The position numbers and the translations under genes were made by a program. 64,000 nt of DNA from positions 372,001 to 436,000 of the forward strand of contig MU858053.1 of the NCBI GenBank assembly GCA_033297075.1, in the 5' to 3' direction. This document shows, piece after piece, positions 54,809-64,000 of the stretch; within the stretch, counting starts at the first letter, position 1; each line of letters opens with the position of its first letter. The notes under the pieces are model-generated. The model had not been told where the DNA came from. It ran no database searches and saw only the letters and a program-made list of their open reading frames with translations. The DNA is from Rhypophila decipiens. Its lineage: Eukaryota > Ascomycota > Sordariomycetes > Sordariales > Naviculisporaceae.

Positions 54809-57045
54809 ATGGCTTCGCGCTCGCCGTCCTCCCGGCCAGCAGTCGTGGCCATGACGCCGCTTCCGGCGAGGAATACGATGCAGCCGCCGATAAATACACC
54901 AGCGCCAGGAAATTCAAGTTCCAGTTCTATGTCGCCTCTGGTTAACGCAGCGACTCCTGCCAATCAGCCAAACCAGACACAGACAGTTCCAGCAGTTCCA
55001 ACCGGTCAGGCTGTTCCTTCCATTGCTCCTGCTCCTGCCACTGTTGCCCGCAATGGTACTTCCCAGAAACCTCCTAATGTCATATCCGTTCATGTTGCCA
55101 ACCTTCTCCAGTCATGGAAAGCCTCTCGCTTCTCTGGCACTGGCAAGCACCTCGCCCTAAACATAATATCGCTCGGACTCCTAGTCATCGTCGTTATATT
55201 CGTCCAGGCAACATACTCGGCAGAATACCGATCAAATCACGGGCTCTCACTAAACCAGCTCCTAAGGATCAGCGAAAGCACAACAATCGCCGTTGTACAG
55301 ACGTCCCAGACCATCCTTATAGCCTTCATTACGGTTACTCTAGGTGAGGCCTTTGAGTTCATCTACTGGATTGCAGCTGGGTCCGGCGGGCTCCGCTATC
55401 TCACCTTCCTCGCGATATCGCCGACAACGGGATACAAGGGGACTCTACAGATTGTCTTTGCGAGACCTTTTTCTTGTATACCGCTGGCTGCTCGACTCTG
55501 GGGGCTTGTAAAGTATGTGGCCCCCCTAGCTGCCAGAGCATATATCGAGAAGCTAACAATTCAGAGTATTATTAACAGGCGGTATCTGGTTGTCCGGAAT
55601 CGTCTTGTTTATCAACACATCCTCAATCTCCGTCTATGACACTGGCCTCTCCTACGACGTGACCGCTGGCATCGGTCCATTTACGGGCTCGCTTGTTCAG
55701 CCCTTTATCGACTTACTCCAGACCCGTGCCGAAACCAAAAGCCAAACCCTTGTCCCTTACACATTCGCCCATCTTGTCAACCTACTTGTCACGAACCCGG
55801 CCATTTCCACCGTTTCATCGCCCGTATCATGCACTGATGATGGAAAAGGGGGCTGTACTTCATACCTCGTGACCGGCGGGCTCGAGTCGGTCACGCCTTG
55901 GATCACGCCTGCTCAATACTACAGCGACTTTACCATGGCGAGGCTGGACCGTGTTCCGTCGATCCAGGTGGACGTGAGTACACTCGATGCACCAAAGACG
56001 GGCTTTTCAGACAAAGACTGCGAGATTTTCGGTAAATATGGGATTATTATCGGGCTGAAACTGTGTATTGCAGCAGACCCGACGAGACAGGGATCTTTAA
56101 GAGCAGGTACGCATTGTTGACCCTTCTGATTGATACAAGCATGTCAAATACCATAAACCACCACATGAACTCGGCTAACACCGAAAAGGTCTCTTCGTCT
56201 GCACAGACGGCACAAACAACAACAGATGCCACCACAAAAGGTCCGAGTCTTTCCTCCCAAACATCACGGCCCAAATAACCTTCTACACGAGCCACGCCAC
56301 GCTCATCGCCTCCCGCTCAAACTACAGCATCGTCAGCATCATCGACCAGACGCCGCCAATTCCATACCTGGGCTTCCACACACACACTCACAATAACGCC
56401 AACAACACCAACTCTACCTCAACACCCCCCACCCAAGAAGACCAGAACCTCCAATCCTACCGCTCATCCCTCCACTGGCTCCTCGACTTCTCCGCATCCG
56501 ACATCCCCGCCCCCTCATCCATAGCCGAGCTCTTCTGGACAGCCTCGCTCCAGCTCTCGGACCCGTCTACATCAATCGGCATCGTCTCGCAGAACTTCCA
56601 CAGCCTCTTGGTCTTTCCCTTCTTCATTTTTAATATCAATAACTGGGGGAATCTACAGACCAAGACCAACGAGACTGTACCTGGGCTTCCGGGGGAATTC
56701 TACACCACTGCTAGTCTTGTCCAGGGGTATGAGAAGGTCATGTTTGATAGGGGCATGTTTGTCTTGTTTTTGGTGTTGCAGGGCGTTGCGGCGGTTTTTG
56801 TTTGGGGGGTTTTGGGATGGGTTTGGTTTGGCGGTGGTGGTGGTCAAGGGGGAGGGAAGGGGAGGTTACCTGAAATATCCGAGTTTCCGTTGTATGATGG
56901 GCTTTTTAGGACGAGGGTTGTTGATGGGCGGGGTGGTGGGAATTCTGCTGGCGTGACGTTGTCTGCTGGTGCTGGTGCTGGTGCTGGGACTAGTACGAGG
57001 GAGATTATTCGGGATACGAGGGGGTATACGGTTATTTTGAGGTAG
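54809..57045 (+). CDS. Large multi-pass membrane protein, fungal, function unknown
   Basis: Not a family I can name. Exons 54809-55512, 55565-56106 and 56189-57045 join in phases 2 and 1, giving 700 residues. Start is the ATG of MASRSPSSRPAVV. N-terminal 90 residues are Pro/Ala/Thr-rich and disordered, with repeated PAVP/APAP steps. Helices: HLALNIISLGLLVIVVIFVQ, a second around TILIAFITVTLGEAFEFIYW, one rebuilt across the first intron (VLLTGGIWLSGIVLF), and near the C-terminus MFVLFLVLQGVAAVFVWG. Between them lies a large, probably extracellular domain (about residues 255-640) with Asn-x-Ser/Thr sites, Cys in SCTDDGKGGCTSY, and KLCIAADP...LFVCTDGT. A Gly-rich stretch (GGGGGQGGGKG) and an Ala/Gly tail follow the last helix. 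This layout, with one long ectodomain between TM pairs, is common among unassigned Pezizomycotina proteins. Confidence 0.8.
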
Positions 57046-57122
57046 GTAGGAGGAGGGGGGAAGATTGTGGTTATGCTTCACTGGAAATTAATACATAAAT
57101 AAACATCGACTCTTTTGCCGAG

Positions 57123-57299
57123 TTATGTGATGATGACGCTGGCGCCGAGGTTCGCAAAGTGCACGGCGGCGGCCAGCCCGATGCTGCCGGTGCCGCCGAC
57201 TATGAAGACCGTCTGCCCGTCAAAGGTCCCGGCCGGGGGCAACGGTTCAGGGACGAAACGGCGCGGGAGCCGGCGTGGAGGGCAGTCGAGCAACGTCAT
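57123..57299 (-). pseudogene. Truncated SDR fragment (Rossmann N-terminus only)
   Basis: A 58-codon frame from ATG encodes a Pro/Arg-rich lead RFVPEPLPPAGTFDGQ followed by TVFIVGGTGSIGLAAAVHF and LGASVIIT, the first beta-alpha-beta of a short-chain dehydrogenase with its glycine-rich NAD(P) motif GGTGSIG. It then ends at TAA, where an intact SDR would run on for about 200 residues with the catalytic Tyr-x-x-x-Lys, none of which is found downstream. Flanked by the membrane-protein gene (3' end 77 bp away) and the damaged acyltransferase. Most simply a remnant of a lost gene; an unusually short real gene is unlikely. Confidence 0.75.
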
Positions 57300-57671
57300 G
57301 ATGGGCTTGACGTCGTGATATGTTGATGGCAGAAAGGAGAAGTCTCATTGTCCCAAGTGTCAGACAGACATCTGTAGGCACGGTTGGTGGAAATATATAT
57401 GCCCAGACTTGCGGGTACTAACATGACACTCATTCTCTGCGAGCTGGTCAAGACCCGTTGGGGGTTTATCTTGCCAAAACAAATCGTCAAGACAACCAAC
57501 GGGGAACCACTCAAGGTTGAGGCAATGAGATTGAAGGACTGCCGTTCCACAGTGTGGCCGAGTTCAGCAAGCCAGTGCAGCAACGAACAAGGTGCTCAAA
57601 GGTCCTGTATGTACAGTACACCTGCCGTCCTACACTGTGCGGAATGTATGCAAAAAAAGAGAACTGATGCA
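57300..57671. other. Intergenic between SDR remnant and acyltransferase
   Basis: No gene seen. Confidence 0.45.
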
Positions 57672-59309
57672 TCACCCCCTCACAAGCTGTCCCAACCACC
57701 TCTCCAAATCCCCCATGACGCCCTCCCCAAACGCCGAATCAAGCGCGCAGTCGGGCCAGCTCGCACCGACAGACATGCCCTGACCAGCAACACTGACGGG
57801 GGAGAACTCGATAGCCGCAGCAGGTATCTCGGCGCTGAGTCCAAACTGTGCCCTTGTCATGGACCACTTCTGGTCATCATCGCTGCCCCCCATCATCACC
57901 CCAATGTTGGTAACTATCCACGAGAACTGCCTCGTCTTCTTGGCCATCTCACGCATGGTCTCCTGCCAGTCTCTCACGTTCACCCACTTGAACAGCCCAA
58001 TCAGGTCGTTGTGCTGGCAGTTCTGCAGCTTGTCCACTATCTGCTGTCTGTTCCGTGCCGCTTCCGCCCAGAGCTCGTGCACAAGGTCAGCGGACAAGTC
58101 TCCGCCTTTTGTGCCCGGCAGCAGCAGCTTGGAACGAATCCCGGCCACCAATCCGGGCTCGTAGCGATGCATCAACTGAGTGACATAATTGCCCACAGCC
58201 CTCTCATTCTCTCCCCACGGAACATCCGGCGGCGGCGACGACGCGGGAGGCAGATTCCTCCGGTGGTCAATCATGGTCGAGCTCTGAAACCCAGGGGCGG
58301 TCTTGCTGTCGAGGCGCGAGGAGAAAGATACAAGTGCCAACCCGTTCATCAAGGCGGTGATGGTAGTCTTGTGCTCTCGGCAGAGGGCCAGTATGGCAGA
58401 CAGAGATGCCTTGTCCACGTAAAAATCCCGGTACTGTGTCTTGTATGGCGAGCTGACGATCGGACACCAGGCTGCCCAGGTGACGTCGCGGGTGAGGAAC
58501 CTGGGCCCGTATTCTTCCCAGACGCGCCTGGCGAGGAATCTAAAATCAACTGGGAGTTGTCGGAGGGTCTCGATCGGGGTCGGGAGGAGGGGGGGAGGTG
58601 ATTCGGGGAGGGTGAGGATATCGCCCTTCAAGCTAAAAAAGTCTGACAGCGCCGCCTCGTTTCCTCCGGCATTGAGCATCGAGAGAAGGAGGTCTTGTTG
58701 GATCACCTTGGCGCCTACTGTGTCAAATTGAGGGTGATTCCAGCAGAGCAAGACTTCCATGGTGCGAGAAAACGTGTTTCTCTGCCGAAAGATGGTGATT
58801 TTCCAGCCTGGCTGCTCGCCGAGGTCTGGGAAATACTCATCGAGCTGGGCGCAAAAGGCGTTCTGGACTACTTGCGCAAAAGGCGTTCTGGACTACTTGC
58901 TCAAAGTCGTCGTGCTCTTCAAGGCAGCGCCAGTGGATATGGTTCGTCAAATCGAGACTCGGCAGCTGGATCCACGAGGGAGGAGGAGTCTTGGATTTGG
59001 CATCCTTGACGCCGACTTGCAGCATCGGATGTCTGGTGATGACGTCCACGACTGCGACTTTGACTGCCTCTTCGAGTTGAACCTGTGACTCTACTGATGC
59101 AAGACGTGTCGGGATCGTGTAGCGACAGGAGAGACAAGTGCCACGGTACTGATCTACGAGATACATGCCCAGCTGGTAGGCCTCGCTATATTAAAAGAAC
59201 ATTAGACGCTTTGCGAAGCTCCTCCGGTGTTGGACGGAAAATCTTACTTGATTCCAAGTTCGCGTAGCACCTTCGCTTCGGTGCCATGGCTCGACTTGTT
59301 CTTTGCCAT
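57672..59309 (-). pseudogene. Alcohol-acetyltransferase-type gene, frameshifted
   Basis: Condensation/acyltransferase-fold protein of the fungal AATase (ATF1/2-like) type, expected to move an acyl group from acyl-CoA to an alcohol. Exon 1 59309-59248 (MAKNKSSHGTEAKVLRELG), exon 2 from 59185 with AYQLGMYLVDQYRGTCLSCR. Exon 2 reads normally to EHDDFEQVVQNAFCA, where a 25-bp tandem duplication (58850-58899) shifts the frame and brings a stop within 15 codons. One frame over, the protein continues to 57672: W-N-HPQFD is the HxxxD catalytic-site equivalent, later SAEIPAAAIEFSPV and SVGASWPDCALDS. Without the extra 25 bp the frame would be continuous over 516 codons, a normal length. So this copy is probably non-functional in this isolate, unless the duplicated stretch is spliced out as a 34-nt intron, which is implausibly short. 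Confidence 0.85.
58850..58899. repeat. 25-bp perfect tandem duplication causing a frameshift
   Basis: Two identical 25-bp units, 58850-58874 and 58875-58899, each beginning CGCAAAAGGCG on the plus strand and ending GACTACTTG. 25 is not a multiple of three. Lies inside the coding sequence of the acyltransferase. Confidence 0.95.
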
Positions 59310-59959
59310 GGTCTGTTGCCACAGCACGCGCGTGGAAGACGTGGTCGTGAACTAGGCGATTGACAATGAGACAGGATGTCATTGTTATATCCAACAAGGG
59401 CCAGTTGGGTGGGAATGACAAATTGTTGTTGGTGATTTTATCCCAAGGGTGGCTGGCTCATTGTTCTGCTTCTGAAAGGAAAACTCACAGTTGATTGGTT
59501 GAACACGGCCAACACACAAACAGGGAGCGCCTGCGGCTGATACAGTGCTTTTGCGAAATATATACGGATACAATTGAGCTTTCATGACCAATGTCCCGTG
59601 CGGAAATACGGATCAAACAGTCATGTGTCCAGGATCCTCACGGCAGCAATACAAGACCCGACGACGACATGTAAGATTTCCTGGCTCGCCAATAGGGCTA
59701 ATACTGTCGTGATATAAAAAGACTTGGGGGGATAATTATAAAGGTATGTTTACAAAAGAATTACTAATGAATGTGAGTGATACAAATACTGCCCAAAAAG
59801 CTGAGAGCACATAACCCATGGCACAGAATCTTGCTACTCGTAGCCACAGTCTTGGGCATGTAGATCAAAAGCTTTGACACAAGATATTACCGCTCATCGT
59901 TACTCGATGGCTAACTGACATCCTCCACTTGTACCTACACGGAAACTCCAGACCACGGT
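59310..59959. other. Intergenic region
   Basis: 5' flank of the acyltransferase gene and 3' flank of the adhesin gene. Nothing recognised. Confidence 0.5.
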
Positions 59960-62900
59960 TTACGCAGATGTCATGTAGTACATCAGACACAGCCCAAACA
60001 TTCCCACGAGGACATGATGACAGCTCCCTCTGTTGCGACCAGTGCCTGCAGTGACAACCGTCGGTGAAGACGGCGTCGCTGCGGTCGTTGGGAGCCCCCC
60101 GTAAGGTACAGGATCCTCATGCCCCTTTGTGGGAGGTGCCGAGACCCCTGGCGGAGGAGGAGCAGCTCCTCCTGACACTGGGTCATCGCCAGGAGAACTA
60201 GCCGAATTTTCGCCCGTGGACACACTCGGAAATTGTCCTTCGGGCGGTGCGAGTGACGGGCGCTGGTCTGGGAGGGGCGGTACCGTAGTCGCTGGGGCCG
60301 GGTCTCTCTGCGGTGTGCTCTCCGTCGGTTCACTGATCAAGGGAACGGGCGTGGCCGCAGTAAATCTGCCGGTACCAGTTGTTGCCAGCGCAGGAGTCAC
60401 GACAGCCGTACTGACTGGGCCTGGGCGATAGGGGCTGCACGAGTTACATGGTGCGCCAGGCGTATAACCTGGGACGGTCCCCGTATATGTCGTTCTGCTG
60501 CAGGTGCTGCAGAGCTGCACTGTGACTGTCACTGTTGGTTCGATCAGTGTTGAGCAGGACGTCTATGATTCAAACCCTCGGTTAGCACAACTGAGCGATT
60601 CTTGTTCATTCCCGAATAATATCTTGACACGACTTACCACGGTGACGGTCGCCTTGTCGTGACTAGAAGATGGAGTACCTAGGACACATGGGTAGCAGGG
60701 GAGATTTGAAGCCGACGTCTCGCAAATTGAGCGGGTCATGGTTGCTACGACCTCTGTGATGGTTTCTGTGACTGTTGGGTTTTCGATAGATCTTGTTAAC
60801 ATGCGAGGTCCTGAGATGGTGGAGGAGAGAATACATACCACTCGACCCCTCAGGGCAGGTCTCGGTGATCTCAACCATGTGGATTATCTCAACACCAACC
60901 CATGTGTCACAGTGGCTCGGCAATGACCCCACGGCACTTCTTGTTGAGGTCTGGGTAGCATTTATTCCGGTTGCTGTGTTCAGTAGCGTGTGGACGGTGC
61001 CAGAAATGCTAGAATTCGTGACGGGTGGTCGGGGTCCTCGCGAGTAAGTGTGAATGGGAGGTTCGGGATTCTCATAACTCGGTACAGATGTGCTTTGCCC
61101 AGATCTGCTCGCGGACGACAATGTGTTGATTGGGGCCCCAGTCTTTGTCACATCACTGGTTTTCCGAGTCACCGATAAAGTCGCGTCTGGTTGACTTGAG
61201 TAGTTGGTTGGTGCAACATTTGTACTGGCTCGGATAGGAAGGTTTGTTGACGAGGTCTGGGACATGGAAGCTTTGCGGCTCGAAGGGGACATGCTACTTG
61301 TGCTTGGCGACGGTTCGACTGATGCTGCTCCAGAACCAATCTGAGCAGATGTATATGTCGAGGCAGAACCGATAGACTGGCTCACGGGTTTTCTCAAAGA
61401 AGTCGCGGATAACATACCCGATGTCCTGCGGGTAGTATCGAGCCCACGCGAATTTGTGCTGGTGCCTGTGTGAGTTGGCTTCTGGGAAGGTTGTTGTGTC
61501 TCGGAAGTCGATCGCGAGATGCCAGCTTGGCGACTTGTGCTCTTAGATGACGTGGTGCCGACAAAATATCGAGAAGATGATATGGATCTGCTGGATTTGC
61601 TCGACATGGGAGTTGTCCCGGTCTTCTCTTCTGATCTGGTGCCCAAATTGCTAGGGAGAGGAGTTCCAGTGATAGCGGGTTCAGTCCCTTGAGAATTGGA
61701 AGATTTTCTAGTCGATGAGGTCACTTTCGGGCTCGTGATGGATACGGGCAATCTCGATTGTCCCGAAGAGACTGGCGTGCCTGGCCCGGTGCTCAGTGAC
61801 GCACCTATTGGTAGTTCAGATTCGGTCAACAATGGACTCGTTGACGGATTTTCGAGAGTCTTGGTCGGGGAGCTCGACTGTCCTGGGAGACCGCCCGATA
61901 GTGAGAGAGTCACTGTAACGGGGAATGTATTTGACTGTTTTCTAGTGGATGTTCCGGGGCCATCGGAAGGTGTGGCTGTCACGATAACCGTGGGCGGTTT
62001 GGTGTCGGGTCCGGACTGCGCTAGTGATGTGCTGGTAGAATTACCCACGCCTTGGGAAAAGCCTGTTCTAGACGTGGAGGCGGTGTCGTTGGATGCGCGA
62101 GACCCAGAGTGAGCAGTGGCAGTGGTGGCCATATCACCATGGCTTGGAGATGGATTGCCAGTTACCGTCACCGTGACGTCCTCAGAGCTTGTGATGGCAT
62201 CCGACCGCGAGTGTGGGATGGATGGCTTGGGCGGTTGAGTCCCAGGCTGGCCAGTGGCCGTTACCGTAACATCTCCAGGGCCCGTGGACGTCCTTGAACT
62301 GGACTGATGGAAAGGCGACTGTGGAAGTGCAGATGTGAAAGGAGGCCGAGAGCCCGTCACAGTCGTATTGCCAACGTATGCAGAATGAGATGGGTGTGTT
62401 GAAGATTGACCGACAGGAAGAGCAGAGGCAGTGACGGTTACATTGCCACGGACTGCAGAGGGCTCCGCCGATGAAAGAGAGAAAGACGACCGGGGAGGTT
62501 GGAAGGTGACGGTCTTGGGACCTGATTCTTGCCGTGTTGTAGGCCAGACCGTGACTGTGCCCGGCTCGGGCTCGGTCGTCTCGGTCACGGACGGAGGCAG
62601 GACGGTGACTGTCCGAGGACCCGAGGGCTGGCTTCCGGAGCTGGCGCTTGACACGGAAGGCACGGGAGGCTCAACTGTAACGGTCTTGGGCGGGGGAATT
62701 GGCACCGCCGAATCATTGGAAGCTTGCCGACTCGTCGACAGATGCGGGGTCGGCCACGGAGGGAATACGGTAATGGTGACCGGGCCGGTGGGCGGTGCAT
62801 GTGTCCATGTCACATTGGTATGAGAGCGGTTGGATGATGGCCACGCCGTCACCGTGATGTAGCCGCGAGTGGAAGAAGAATTTGTGCCGAGGGACGTGTT

Positions 62901-64000
62901 GGTTGCCACAGGCATGGAGCTGGAATAACATGTCAACCTCAACGGTACTGTCGTGCAACCTGACGTGTAACCAGAAACCTAAACTTACCTCGGACTTGCA
63001 AAAGGGGTGGAGCTTATAGCTGAGCTTGTCGAGCCCGATGTCGTATTCGAACGACAAACACCAGGTGTGATGGCGCCGAAAATGCACCGACACGAGGTCG
63101 AACAAAGGCTGACAGGAGTCCCATTCGCAGGGCCGTCGTCGCATTCCTCGTTGTAGTCAGTCTCGGTGATGTTGTTGCCACAGCCAGCCGGTGTAGCGCC
63201 GCGGGCAATGATGTACGGGATGCCAGAGGTGCCGTCACCAAAGGATGTCTCTCCGGGCCCTGTTGCGTTCAGGGCAATCGCCAAGGCCTGGAAACCGCGG
63301 GACCCCGTGTTGGGGAACTCTGTGAAGGCCTCGTGGACACTGCAGTTCCAGTTGCTCGCCATCTCGTCGGTAAGCGAGGTCATGACGTCGTGCCTGGCAA
63401 CCAGATGGGCTTTGTTCAGACAAGGACGGCTCAGGTTGCCCCTGACTTGGAAGTTGCCAATCTCAGAAAGAGCATCGATTGCCACGGGCGCAGCCGTGCT
63501 CTGGTAGTAGCACGACAGCGACATGTACATGCCGGTCCCGTTCTCGTTGGTCGATACCAGCCTGAGGGAGTCCTTCATCATGGCATCCGCGCCCGCCAGC
63601 TTGTACCACTTGTAGTGAAAAGAAGGATCCGTGCCGATGATGACAATGTTGCCCGTCACGGCAGGCGACCACACCCGCTTGGTCTCTTCCAGGAACTTGA
63701 TGGTATTGAGGCTGGTGTTGCATTGGGGGTCCGGGATGATGATTGCCTTGTATTTGGCAAAGTCGGCCGTCGTCATGCGGTACCACTCGGCCTCGTCCTT
63801 GCACACATGGGCTGCCAGACTTGTCAGCTCTTTACTTCCGATGAGTGGGGGATTGGGTATACGCGCCTGTGAGCCCGAGTTTGGTTGCTTGATCATGTTC
63901 CGAGTAGTTCAGTCCTTGCATGTAAGGAAACAGCAGGTCTTGTGCTAGAGCGAGGCTCAGCCATCCTGACAGTGTCCACAGCAGGAAATTAAAGGTTCTC
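59960..64000 (-). CDS. Large mucin-like adhesin, 5' end outside the window
   Basis: Secreted, surface-anchored protein by its build. Exons I can join: about 63896-62989, 62919-60839, 60771-60638 and 60562-59960 (phases 2, 1, 0), about 1240 residues, plus an earlier part. N-terminal domain (~270 residues): AEWYRMTTADFAKYKAIIIP, AVTGNIVIIGTDPSFHY, YMSLSCYYQST, SNWNCSVHEAFTEFP, a globular domain I associate with fungal adhesin-like proteins; it is closed by a Cys-rich CGNN...EECDDG...CSTSCR motif. Then ~700 residues of Ser/Thr/Pro with recurring VTVTV steps (KTVTVEPP, RTVTVLPP, GTVTVWPT, GDVTVTAT), a short Cys-rich part near SICETSASNLPCYPCV and CSTCSRTTYTGTVPGY, and a C-terminal GPI-like tail VLVGMFGLCLMYYMTSA. 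A signal peptide (LLWTLSGWLSLALAQ) reads in another frame near the edge, so an intron or frameshift lies around 63870-63820. Confidence 0.8.

Noticed and set aside
58850..58899. Reading the duplication as a 34-nt intron that restores the frame
   Set aside because: It would be below the normal size of fungal introns and has no branch site; a duplication frameshift is simpler.
60771..60839. A 28-nt intron in the adhesin gene (donor at 60838, nearer AG)
   Set aside because: Too short; the next in-phase acceptor gives a 67-nt intron with a TTAAC branch-like site.
61696..62823. Plus-strand frames in the adhesin gene
   Set aside because: Antisense shadows of the Ser/Thr-rich stalk, whose composition keeps the opposite strand open.

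Overview
The window is from a filamentous ascomycete (Pezizomycotina; the gene set fits Sordariomycetes, but no species can be named from sequence alone). Evidence: genes carry short introns (mostly 50-130 nt) with GTAAGT/GTATGT donors, intergenic spaces run 0.3-3 kb, genes lie singly on both strands, and there are typical fungal families (CaM kinase, SAGA Spt7, Nab3, Reb1-like, THI4 with a TPP riboswitch in a 5' UTR intron, GPI/mucin-like wall proteins). I reconstructed 25 genes or gene remnants, most by joining exons through splice sites checked for reading-frame phase. No tRNA, rRNA, CRISPR array or intact transposon was recognised.

Left half (1-29.3 kb) is mostly housekeeping. After a 3.2 kb gene-free stretch come a CaMKI-like kinase (minus), the five-exon rRNA/tRNA acetyltransferase Kre33/NAT10 (minus), a divergent LETM1-domain mitochondrial protein, the RNA-binding protein Nab3 (minus), a divergent mitochondrial GGQ peptidyl-tRNA hydrolase with an 8-nt microexon, a ferric-reductase/NOX-like flavocytochrome, a VanZ-like membrane protein, the SAGA subunit Spt7, an unrecognised serine/glycine-rich protein, and a Reb1/TTF1-like Myb protein with an expanded acidic repeat.

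Middle (30-52 kb) mixes metabolism and accessory genes: an unrecognised gene interrupted by an in-frame TGA, a fucose-permease-type MFS transporter next to (and divergent from) an intracellular GH13 alpha-amylase, a four-TM membrane protein, a 65-residue secreted peptide precursor with a Kex2 site (not previously visible as an ORF because of its intron), an AMMECR1 protein, an atypical Ras GTPase lacking a CaaX box, a four-exon PLP-dependent decarboxylase, thiazole synthase THI4 with a TPP aptamer inside its leader intron, and an HSL-type alpha/beta hydrolase.

Right end (53-64 kb) is surface/accessory territory: a GPI-type repeat protein, a large multi-pass membrane protein, a truncated SDR fragment, an alcohol-acetyltransferase-type gene frameshifted by a 25-bp tandem duplication, and a mucin-like adhesin that runs off the right edge. 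Three damaged genes (in-frame stop, truncation, duplication frameshift) are concentrated in the accessory parts, which fits ongoing gene decay or strain polymorphism there.
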